DNA of 41,406 nt. Source: a virus. The notes under the pieces were generated by a model. The model did no database searches. It saw nothing but the letters and a program-made list of their open reading frames with translations, and was not told the DNA's origin. Below, piece by piece: positions 34,901 through 41,406 of the stretch. Where the stretch lies: positions 1 through 41,406 of the IMG/VR virus record IMGVR_UViG_3300035228_001452, one strand, 5' to 3'. The position numbers and the translations under genes were made by a program. Each line of letters begins with the position of its first letter. Position 1 is the stretch's first letter.

Positions 34901-37900
34901 GACCTGTAGTTGTATAAGTAATATCTCCAGAACCATCCCATAATGGTGTGGATAAAATATCATAAACAAATCTATTAGATGTTACATAATTTACAGTTTT
35001 ATTTCCTTGTAATGGATCCTGTATAATATTTAATTTTGCTTCTTCTGCATCTACAATATTATTTTTATCAAAATAATAAAAACTTGAAAAATTAATTTTC
35101 TTTTTGATATTGTAATTATTTTGTGCTAATCTAGAACCAAATCCAAATTTGACATCAACGAAAGATCCAACATTTCCTGGAACTGCAGATGAGACAATTT
35201 GCTCAAGAGTTAATAAATTATAATTTCTACTTGGACTTAAGTTAAATTCGACACCAGTCATTGAAGAGTGTGATGTATCAAAAATATACTTGTAGTATTC
35301 CTGAATATCTAAATCTGGATTAGGTGTAAAGTTGATATTATCAGAAGAAATCTCAAACTTAGATGCCGCAGTCTCTACTGATTGAACTCGTACTAATCTA
35401 TTTGGACTACTGGCATCAAAAAATGACGTGCTATTTACAACTTTTGTAGCATCAGCAAAAGTAATATCATAATCAAATACAATGACTGCCTTTTGTGTAT
35501 CTGGATCGTATGATCTAATATACCCAGTTCCATTGGTATTTGTTAAAGGAAAATCTGGTGTGAAATTATATCTTGGTTTATATAACTGTACTAACCCACC
35601 ATCAAAATGATTTACTGCCTCTGTTCCTTCTTGTGCCCTAATGATGTTAAGAACATCGCCAGTAATAGAAGAAATTTCAATAATTTCATTTCCAACTTTA
35701 ATTAGATCCCCATCAGAGAACCCATCAATGCTAGCAAGTCTCATCTGAGATGATTGAGATCCAACACCGGAATGATCAATGTAGATAATTAGACGCGCAG
35801 TAGACAATGATGCTCCAGATCTTCCTAACTGATCATCATCAACAGAAAGGAAATCTCCTCGTCTATACTTTTGTCCACCATCTTCTAATTGGATATCATT
35901 AATGACTCCTTCTGCGGATACAGTAATAGCAGCGGTAGCATTTTCTCCAGACCCTCCAGTTAAAGGAATGTTAGTATATACGCCTTCAGTATAATCAGCA
36001 CCACCATTTAAAATAGTAAATCTTCCTACACCACTGTAATTGATTGTTGATTCGCTGGAAAAAGATCGAAATTGTACATTCTGATATAATCTTTTTCTTA
36101 CATAGTAAGTTTTTGTTTTAGTTGTATCATCCGGATTGATATCAATTTTTACAATATCACCAACACCAAGACCATGGTTTGTATCAGTTTCTATCAATGC
36201 AACACTTTGATTAACCTCAAATGGTTCTAAGTTATCACTAAGTGAAGTAATAACCGTTATCTTAGTTCCCGAAGTATTGAATAGATTATCAGACTGTAAG
36301 AAATAATCTTCATCAAGACCCCAAGTACCAGTAAGAACTTTAATCTGTACAGTATTTTGTCTGCTAGTTCCCTCTAAAACTTCACCTGTAGCAATTGGAA
36401 TATTAATTCCATCAGTGAGACTTAAAATAGCACCTTTAGTATATGAACTGTCCTGATCTAATACTAAGATAAATGTTTTAGTCGCAGCAGAAAAAGTTCC
36501 GGTATTATCAAATGTTCCTGAAACATTTTTAAGAACAATAACACTATCATTTCTTACAGTGCCTACAATTTGACCAGAAGCACTACTTGATGGTTGTGTT
36601 AAAATATCATCTTGAAAAAGATATGCATTCTGAATAGTAGTCAGTTTTACTACTTTGTTTTCTTTACTTTGTAGATAACTTACAGTCTTTCCTTGTACTT
36701 CTGATACGATTGCTTCTGCATCAGATCCTTCGGTATTTAAATTATCAAAGAATAGTTGCGAATTAACTGAGAAGTTATCTGATGAATCTTCTACATAAAC
36801 ACTTTCGACGCTACCGGATTTAATATCCGAAATTTTTGCTAAGAGACCAGCGCCATTTCCTGGCATACCCGCAGTGTAAAATCTTTTAGCAGATTTTGGA
36901 ATATCGCTGTGATTGATTGGTGTGTTGTAGTTACTATCTACTGGAAGAGAATAGAAATTTTCTCCCAAAATATATGGAAACTGTGGTACTTGATTACTAT
37001 CAATAGTAATAAAATATGCATAAGTCCCATCAGGAAAATCTGGAGTAATACAAAATCTTCCGTTATTCTTATCTAATGAACCACTTCTATGACTATAAGT
37101 ATAGTCATCTACAAAAGAACCTAAAGGATATTGTGTTAGTGAAGGTCCTGCAGTTCTAGATCCTGTCAGAGAATAACTTGAAGTCATTCTTACAATAGAA
37201 GAGCTAGAATTTAGAGGGTCTTGATGTCCAAATGGTCCATAGATCGGATTTCCATCATAAGCGAATCCTAAAATAGGAGAGTGAGTTTTGACAGTTGGTT
37301 CTGCTCCAGCACTATCAATATTATCACCTAAAGAAACACGTAATTTTTTGGGGTTTGCAATTTGTCCATATCCATAATTTTGAATAATATCGAAATTTTC
37401 AAATACATATCCAAACTCTGTATCTAACTCAGTTTGAAGAGATACGAATCTATTCTTGTTCCATTCTTTGAGGTATGGAGTTGATGTAGCACCCTCACCA
37501 ACAGTAAGGATGTCTACCACTACATTTTCTTGTACGTAGAAACTACCTTCACTTTTTTGTTCAAATCCTGTAATTTTTCCTTCGGTGTCAACAATAGCAT
37601 TATACTCTGCAAATCTTCCCCTTCCGGAAAGATCTCTAATTTGTACAATTGGAGCACTGGAGTAAAATTCACCTGGATTATCAATAACCAAACTTGTAAT
37701 TTTACCACCAGTTACAACAGCACGAACTTTTGCTTTGCGACCAGAAACAATTTCTACATTTGGTGTCCTTGTAAAAATAGCACCTGTATTTACTTCAATT
37801 CTATCAACTACTTCACCATTAAGGAATGCAGTTGCTTTATTTGGAACTCCATCTATAAGAACAAAGGGAGGTCTCTTATAATTTCTTCCCCTCGAACTAA

Positions 37901-39545
37901 CTTGAATTTCTTCTAGTTTTCCATAACGAAGACTTTCACTATCTCTAAAACTATACAGAGGAACACCATTTATTAACAGACCAACATCACGCTTTGGTGT
38001 TTTATATACTTCTGTTGTTATAACAGAATTTTTTCTGATAATTTTCAGAAGTTTCTGATCATTTAAAGTTTGTTCTGGTTTTGATCCATCAAAAATATTA
38101 TATGAGGGGAAACTGGAACTTGTAATATAGTAATATTGATCGTCTTCAAATATAGCAGATACATTATTAGGTACATCATTTAAACTGGATGTAATATTTG
38201 GATTTGTTTGTGAGGTTACAGCAGATCCAGTATCAAAAATCCATCTCGATACATTCGTACCAAATTCTACAATTTTTGGATTATCAGTTTCAAATCCAGG
38301 ATTTGAAATTTCAATAGAATCATCAACAGAAGCAAATGGTTGTGCATCTATCGCTTCTAAGTTATATACTACCCCAAGGGTCAGTAATTCAACACCAGCA
38401 CCATTAATAATAACTGGTTTGTATACAGAATCTCCTGCAGCATGATTTTCTGGGAGTACTCCTCTGTTTAAAATATTAAACTGAACTACATTCTTATCAT
38501 CATATTCAATGATCTCACTATTGATTAAGATTTTACCAAAAGAATCCAAACCAACCGTAGAAAATACGTTTATCTTAGTTCCAGCGCCATCTCCACTACC
38601 AATTGCTTTTTCTAATCTTGTTTTTGTAGAAATCTCAAATGATCCATTAACAGTTTCTGGTGCTAGTACAATGTTCCAAATTTGTTCGCCATCTGATGTA
38701 CCATCTGCATATACATTATCTACAGTTGCAGATGCATATCCAATTTGATCATCAGATGACTGTACAATTGGCAATCCAATTAAGTCAGCAGGATTACCAG
38801 AAATAACTTTTACTTTTAATGCATATACATTAACCCAATCTGATTCTGATGCCTTGTATGTAAAATCTCTTGGTTTGTATACTTCTGGCTTATTTTCAGT
38901 ATCCTTAGCAATGATTGTATTGAATACAAACTTAATAGAACTATCTGTTCCTTTTGATTTGTAAAACTGAGTAATATTCTTAATTAAAGTTCTCTTATCA
39001 ACTTCACCTTTTAAATACTTTTCTGGAAATGATCCCAAGTATTGGTTTTCAAAGTTTTTTACGAACGCATATAAGAATAAGTTGCTAACATTATAAACTT
39101 CTTTGTTAACATTATGAACTGCAGATTCAGTAGTAACAAAACTACTGTTTTCGTATAGATCTCCTAGTTTAGTATTACCACTAACACCCCTAACACAATT
39201 TAATAGTTGCGTATCTGTTCTATTTCTATAAAAAATAATTTCATTATCAATTCTTACATATCCATCATTTTTTGGAAATGAACTAGCATCGTATAAAGTA
39301 ATAGTAGTATCTGCAGAAGAAATTGTAGTACTTAACTTATCATTCTGCTTAAGAATATTTTTTTCGTAAAAATCAATATCCGAATATTTTTGGATATTAT
39401 TGATGACATCCAAAGGACCACCTTGGATTTCCTGAGATTCGTAATACTTTTTTATAAACTTCCCAAACAATTCATACTCAGTAGCAATAAACTCTGGGAG
39501 TTGCGACTCGATAAGAGTTGAGATTCTCTTCGTCTTTACGTTCAT
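28971..39545 (-). CDS. gp7: gp7-like baseplate wedge protein, giant (3524 aa)
   Basis: Position between gp6 and gp8 matches T4 gene 7. Residues about 165-310 resemble, from memory, the C-terminal part of T4 gp7: FYKSKGTDSSIKFVF (T4 FYSTKGIEASYKFLF), then a VKVISGNPADLIGLPI segment (T4 IIVQSDSLTEDLVGQTI). The later gp7 element YVVKSKTSIEQW...HPAGFKLFG (T4 YYVMKIKSNLPSSRW...HPVGFGFI) appears only near 1808-1833, so well over 1000 residues are inserted. Inserted or appended modules include five EIIxY units (near 75-120, 315-370, 1258-1318, 3143-3200, 3465-3512), a YHYH-like domain (about 750-870), three LxGVLQ...YTV units, and two FGGN helical modules (about 2080-2145 and 2315-2400). T4 gp7 is about 1032 aa. 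Whether gp7 function is retained is inferred. It starts 4 nt after gp6 stops and is probably translationally coupled. Confidence 0.75.
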   Translation of the reverse strand: MNVKTKRISTLIESQLPEFIATEYELFGKFIKKYYESQEIQGGPLDVINNIQKYSDIDFYEKNILKQNDKLSTTISSADTTITLYDASSFPKNDGYVRIDNEIIFYRNRTDTQLLNCVRGVSGNTKLGDLYENSSFVTTESAVHNVNKEVYNVSNLFLYAFVKNFENQYLGSFPEKYLKGEVDKRTLIKNITQFYKSKGTDSSIKFVFNTIIAKDTENKPEVYKPRDFTYKASESDWVNVYALKVKVISGNPADLIGLPIVQSSDDQIGYASATVDNVYADGTSDGEQIWNIVLAPETVNGSFEISTKTRLEKAIGSGDGAGTKINVFSTVGLDSFGKILINSEIIEYDDKNVVQFNILNRGVLPENHAAGDSVYKPVIINGAGVELLTLGVVYNLEAIDAQPFASVDDSIEISNPGFETDNPKIVEFGTNVSRWIFDTGSAVTSQTNPNITSSLNDVPNNVSAIFEDDQYYYITSSSFPSYNIFDGSKPEQTLNDQKLLKIIRKNSVITTEVYKTPKRDVGLLINGVPLYSFRDSESLRYGKLEEIQVSSRGRNYKRPPFVLIDGVPNKATAFLNGEVVDRIEVNTGAIFTRTPNVEIVSGRKAKVRAVVTGGKITSLVIDNPGEFYSSAPIVQIRDLSGRGRFAEYNAIVDTEGKITGFEQKSEGSFYVQENVVVDILTVGEGATSTPYLKEWNKNRFVSLQTELDTEFGYVFENFDIIQNYGYGQIANPKKLRVSLGDNIDSAGAEPTVKTHSPILGFAYDGNPIYGPFGHQDPLNSSSSIVRMTSSYSLTGSRTAGPSLTQYPLGSFVDDYTYSHRSGSLDKNNGRFCITPDFPDGTYAYFITIDSNQVPQFPYILGENFYSLPVDSNYNTPINHSDIPKSAKRFYTAGMPGNGAGLLAKISDIKSGSVESVYVEDSSDNFSVNSQLFFDNLNTEGSDAEAIVSEVQGKTVSYLQSKENKVVKLTTIQNAYLFQDDILTQPSSSASGQIVGTVRNDSVIVLKNVSGTFDNTGTFSAATKTFILVLDQDSSYTKGAILSLTDGINIPIATGEVLEGTSRQNTVQIKVLTGTWGLDEDYFLQSDNLFNTSGTKITVITSLSDNLEPFEVNQSVALIETDTNHGLGVGDIVKIDINPDDTTKTKTYYVRKRLYQNVQFRSFSSESTINYSGVGRFTILNGGADYTEGVYTNIPLTGGSGENATAAITVSAEGVINDIQLEDGGQKYRRGDFLSVDDDQLGRSGASLSTARLIIYIDHSGVGSQSSQMRLASIDGFSDGDLIKVGNEIIEISSITGDVLNIIRAQEGTEAVNHFDGGLVQLYKPRYNFTPDFPLTNTNGTGYIRSYDPDTQKAVIVFDYDITFADATKVVNSTSFFDASSPNRLVRVQSVETAASKFEISSDNINFTPNPDLDIQEYYKYIFDTSHSSMTGVEFNLSPSRNYNLLTLEQIVSSAVPGNVGSFVDVKFGFGSRLAQNNYNIKKKINFSSFYYFDKNNIVDAEEAKLNIIQDPLQGNKTVNYVTSNRFVYDILSTPLWDGSGDITYTTTGQFAIGKINRIGIINFGLNYKKLPVITGVDTNNDFRGEATVRFDSSTNTIIGVDIENKGSNYVNPITVITDGDGTEARFNTVARNGELFSITIENPGKNYTYPPTVRIIEGAVKLYASSSEIGMPRSVSIIRNGGAYHLDETVASKITSKYAVSLTNISGDFQKGEVVEQVINSTVVFRAYVSEWRFGSNIIKLEDIFGIVRENLPLYGKASFSTGVVKSVYLTTFKNQITSFYDNLGFYTSDKGRLGVANQKLTDSFFYQDYSYVVKSKTSIEQWRDLIKSTTHPAGFKLFGQVDIEGDGTIKMPNNLKNKASHFTSIQLWDPDKNKITSDIKQRVISQTIQRVENTRIRRGQGSAATSEFNFNETRGFDFTLGSSFDGYFDTDGRLQGTTTFTLFDDLGAPFFPVSSKNLIITLDGILQEPDVAYTVNANQITFTQPPLGNNVKLTGQRAGAVTSYKGVKFYGRNFSFNQNQYNQKYIRKIRNIFQRNGRWIDAANQIERNKTFIIRETLGYAQANYSVIDWRTKLDDYTGDIGYILDAYIHDLRFGGNAKVVNYAEIFANTDYISKNKTESLDIYNYATRLARIAIRNWDYTDSTVSYLQGSTKINVTNSNDLAIGMHVSSGRAFPLGTKIIAIDSLTKITVDTPALSNSGSSGGASVAETNLNGSSGNQGGFVVPTSVASILPGNTFSVEPGDTIVSPLSFSGIESATFYLSAVNTGTFYDASNLISKNIQLIAQKSIEDADNIMNTKYGIQYLEYTNYTQNHWYNLEQYINAVVYHFRFGGNSKITSFWEKVDFRIPTNTTIGLPSGDTDLGNGQTFQQYHEEMHATALFAATVYMVDAMRNNITVASDDYSNLNLVPFIDSAVAADTQFPFCAEVESALQTIQDILYASIKYDSSTTYTGPVDPTPENENKRGYWTQLITYSNYNIIPDTQYPIGECNDVISSVDLFLDNIKDIFDDIDIVPTTPDYIDGETKSFDLYWSNGDPIISERDENLLLTINAVLQETKFNASYPGDDSYYIDRTVVPNKLVFDVAPIWDQDAGAKTLGEPTAVEKVAGVGIGNYKRLTIDKNLVNNVRSSPFLILDLEDLTVQNIDEPDYLLVFIDGVLQVQGDSYTVSGPNIFFTFPITKQMKVDMRYLYGRDVGQILNIYDYNSDVYYAQSKVILETTSGLSDFLAGIWAGPYRGSAPLQIVQFAPNNKLIVIGQIKDYSITGNTINLSVFGNKAVLDPTLDIVFVVKGQYNYYTSFTIDYSQSSITYETDENGRLLLRGNDQVWRGTYLRNTYKNPFLSLSNNTKIRVEGQENFRKIKKLPGQLTSKEERYEESLSNSYYGFVEIDSYNGITRGEGLSIVAEIQNGSVVGLTWNQRSYDPITQPTAYQYYTPPVINFVPRNGNGGGASAKVLVSKGQVISVDLVSGGSGYTEAPQVIVARRYDVLEETDIGVSVINCGITQEAILTMSGFSTIAILGNQVSGVNTFTSVFFNSPVDADRVITAEIQLVEECSEDLSVGLVAPILKIDDFFYDDTIPGTLVYEKTQVDITVASLSKNLNVFSIDTSRQITTTLSNLINNTALSNTNYYEVAAFLDLQLDPGENIIYIADTTKFKSNGYLLIGTEIVRYLRKINDRFLAVERAQKGTTEQTWVAGTYIRQIPDPVSAVYSGVIAVESESQVMTLRGGSEIGGTERKYQQQLITPINTIQNTHRVIESQLQIGVSIDSSFSVLTQVKYKLEQPYTAVTPSSLSYQATVVSAEIQNVSSQFVQKASTEVLIIPAASGVVDGYREVIFITDPIETRTNGFVNILDDYGVTRRDTTTIFVTNSVSGVSSEYIGNYTRTNVGPTIGNFYASYDSGTADVSGLTIEMLSAYYASLTLQDFVDRKDSSYTISGIKFNLGNPSIQNPVTSISSSNIQTSIVGYPSISVLNTAYFPDSGYLFSEDGSVIQYTSKSTVSFEGCTLLRGPDILTTSSYLVPFTI

Positions 39546-39549
39546 TTAA

Positions 39550-41346
39550 TTACTCTTTGTAAGCAACGAAACTGGAATTTGATACATCTACGTCAAGATA
39601 AACCTCGCGGAGTGCCTTGACATCATTAGTTAATGGTTTTACCCTAATTGAAATGCGGTTGTCGAAAGTCGAACCTCGAATAATAGTCAAACTGTAAAGT
39701 ATGACTTCACCTTTAGCATAATTAATTTCACCAACTTCGCTGTCGAGAACAACTTTTTCGCCACTTAGAGAGTCCAATCTATATAGGACAATTTTGCCAT
39801 CCCTATCTTCCAAATAAACATCAAAATTTGGATATTCTGTAACTCTAAATCCAGTAGATGTCATGACCGGATCATCACAGTCTTCGGCAAATGTATTTTG
39901 GAAACATACCTCATAATAGAATGACGAATTCAATTGTGGGTAAAAATCTTTCCTCATCATTACTGAAGTGAGATTTGAATTAATAGAACGTTCTGTGTCG
40001 TCAATTACACCAACGATTTTGCTATATCTAAATGTGCTATTAAACTTCTCTAGACCTGATGTATTAAGATAAGATTGAACAGAACCAATTACTTTGTCTC
40101 TAATCTGTGCTGGTGTTTCATCAGTAATTAACCCATTATAGAAAATCTTACTTGATATCTCAATATATAAAATTGATGCATCTACAATGACAGGTTGCAC
40201 GGAAGCAACCATATATTTTTTTAATTTATCTGTAATATCTTTTTTAGTCAGTGAAGTAAGATAAGCAGCATCATTTGGTTTTAATACAATGAATACTTTA
40301 CCATATTCGGGTGGTTCTTGATCTTCGCCACCAAAAATAATAATATCACTTACGGATGGGTAGATATTACGAATAATAGCATTATAGTCTTGTGCTGTTA
40401 CTGCACGATCCTGTGTCCCATAAGATTTTGGGGCATTAAATTTGATCTTTGCAGTTGTTTCAATTTCTTCACCACCACTAGACGGAATTGTATTAGTAAT
40501 AGATGTTGTAATACTTTGTGGTGATGCACCACTTATAGTTTCTAGTACACCAGAAAAGATAAACGTTCTGACTCCATTTGATTCTGAACCATTTGTTTTG
40601 ATATAAGAGACTTCAACTCTAGCGCCATTTTCTAGTTTCTTACCTAAGACACCATCGCCTAAAATAATTTGATATCTTTCATCTTCTACTTCATCTAGAA
40701 AGACTACCTTAGAGTTGCCATCAATTTCTAATATGTTTTCAGAAACTTGATACAACTCACTAAAACCACTACCGGTTGGAAATACTTTAACCTCAATAGT
40801 GTTTGTATCTATTTTTTCATTATCAAGAACAAATTTTTGATTCTTTAGTGATGTGTTAATTATAAATGTGCTAACAATTTGTGTTCCTTCGTAGACAGGA
40901 ACATCAGTGAATGTCGCGACACCATTTGATACTTGTCCTTTTGCATCGTTCAGTACAACATACTGATATAAAGTGTTATCATAGTTCGCAACAAATCCCG
41001 TTCCTTTCTTTAATAGGAGTTCTGTATCGCTCGTAGGATTTGTATACGTTACTGTAAAAGAAATATAAGCGACTGGGGCAGAAGCACTCTTCGGTCTGTA
41101 TCCTAATTGCTTCGCAATGGATACTACGTTGTCCCTCAAGGTCGCTGAATCAATGAATAGTTCATTGACTACCATGTTGGTATTAAACGCCGTATAATAC
41201 GTATTATAGGCAAGTGTGTCTATAAGGGATGACAGTGCAGATCCCTCAAAATCATAATCAGTAAAATCTGATGTTGCTCTGAGATAATCTTTTAGAGCAG
41301 ATTTGATATCTTCAAAATCTAGATTAGCAACCTGAGTATAAGGCAT
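39550..41346 (-). CDS. gp6: Baseplate wedge protein gp6 (598 aa)
   Basis: gp6 dimers form the continuous inner ring of the T4 baseplate and interact with gp25 and gp53. The N-terminus has the T4-like gp6 signature: LDFEDIKSALKDYLR, DYDFEGSALSSLIDTLAYNT, NELFIDSATLRDNVVSIAKQ and LGYRPKSASAPVA (residues 9-90). A baseplate J-like core follows, with DRAVTAQDYNAIIRNIYPSV and GKVFIVLKPND (about 320-370). Length (598 aa, against 660 in T4) is normal, in contrast to its giant neighbours. The ATG overlaps the upstream gene's stop as TAATG. The gene is followed after 4 nt by the gp7-like giant. Confidence 0.95.
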   Translation of the reverse strand: MPYTQVANLDFEDIKSALKDYLRATSDFTDYDFEGSALSSLIDTLAYNTYYTAFNTNMVVNELFIDSATLRDNVVSIAKQLGYRPKSASAPVAYISFTVTYTNPTSDTELLLKKGTGFVANYDNTLYQYVVLNDAKGQVSNGVATFTDVPVYEGTQIVSTFIINTSLKNQKFVLDNEKIDTNTIEVKVFPTGSGFSELYQVSENILEIDGNSKVVFLDEVEDERYQIILGDGVLGKKLENGARVEVSYIKTNGSESNGVRTFIFSGVLETISGASPQSITTSITNTIPSSGGEEIETTAKIKFNAPKSYGTQDRAVTAQDYNAIIRNIYPSVSDIIIFGGEDQEPPEYGKVFIVLKPNDAAYLTSLTKKDITDKLKKYMVASVQPVIVDASILYIEISSKIFYNGLITDETPAQIRDKVIGSVQSYLNTSGLEKFNSTFRYSKIVGVIDDTERSINSNLTSVMMRKDFYPQLNSSFYYEVCFQNTFAEDCDDPVMTSTGFRVTEYPNFDVYLEDRDGKIVLYRLDSLSGEKVVLDSEVGEINYAKGEVILYSLTIIRGSTFDNRISIRVKPLTNDVKALREVYLDVDVSNSSFVAYKE

Positions 41347-41406
41347 TATCGAGTACGCTCTAAGAAGAATTCTGTTGCTATTACTTCGTCGTTTCTACCC
41401 ACAATG
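41346..41406 (-). CDS. gp25: Probable baseplate wedge protein gp25, C-terminal end
   Basis: The last 19 codons and the stop are visible: IVGRNDEVIATEFFLERTR. The hydrophobic pattern fits the end of T4 gp25 (VIDNPDDIEQIKLQLASSNR, recalled from memory), with similar distance to the C-terminus. gp25 is a lysozyme-like wedge protein that binds gp6 and gp53, so a gene next to gp6 makes sense. gp53 is the main alternative. The TAA stop shares one base with the gp6 ATG (TAATG), indicating coupled translation. Confidence 0.5.
   Translation of the reverse strand, partial: IVGRNDEVIATEFFLERTR

Overview
The window is AT-rich and densely packed, and every supported gene lies on the minus strand. It reads as the late baseplate-to-neck segment of a T4-like marine myovirus. 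A cyanophage of Prochlorococcus or Synechococcus is the closest match I recognise; a pelagiphage relative cannot be excluded. The anchors are gp6 and gp8 (baseplate wedge), a gp7 relative between them, the last codons of a probable gp25 at the right edge, and the first 19 codons of the neck protein gp13 at the left edge. In transcription order (right to left) the layout is: gp25 end, gp6, a 3524-aa gp7-like giant, gp8, a 2705-aa DUF4815-type protein, a 68-aa coiled-coil protein, a 1610-aa fibre protein, a 166-aa protein, a 3002-aa fibre protein, then glycine-rich / 163 aa / glycine-rich / 87 aa / glycine-rich, a 65-aa coiled-coil protein, and gp13. In T4 the gp8-to-gp13 interval carries genes 9, 10, 11, 12 and wac. 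Here that slot is filled by unrelated or extremely enlarged proteins.

Four giant genes (3524, 3002, 2705 and 1610 codons) take up 32.5 kb, about 79% of the window. They are assembled from reusable beta-rich modules: GSGYT repeats, EIIxY modules, LDGVLQ modules, beta-helix stretches, LDADxL fibre motifs, two cupredoxin-like domains and a YHYH-like domain. A helical module with FGGN and RNW motifs is shared between two of the giants.

The left 4.2 kb is a cassette array of three paralogous glycine-rich proteins, probably distal adhesins. Their whole globular region resembles the glycine-rich domain of the animal receptor kinases ALK and LTK. Two of the three genes are followed by a small gene that may encode an assembly chaperone, one of which carries a six-cysteine zinc-ribbon-like tail.

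Regulation is visible. T4-type late promoter octamers (TATAAATA and variants GATAAATA, AATAAATA, TCTAAATA) sit 16 to 36 nt upstream of gp8, the 2705-aa gene, the 3002-aa gene, each glycine-rich gene and the 65-aa gene. Two strong intrinsic terminators close the gp8 transcript and the 65-aa gene transcript. The second holds a CTAAATA late-promoter-like element in its loop, just ahead of gp13. No intergenic gap exceeds about 100 nt. I found no RNA genes, insertion sequences, CRISPR arrays or convincing plus-strand genes.
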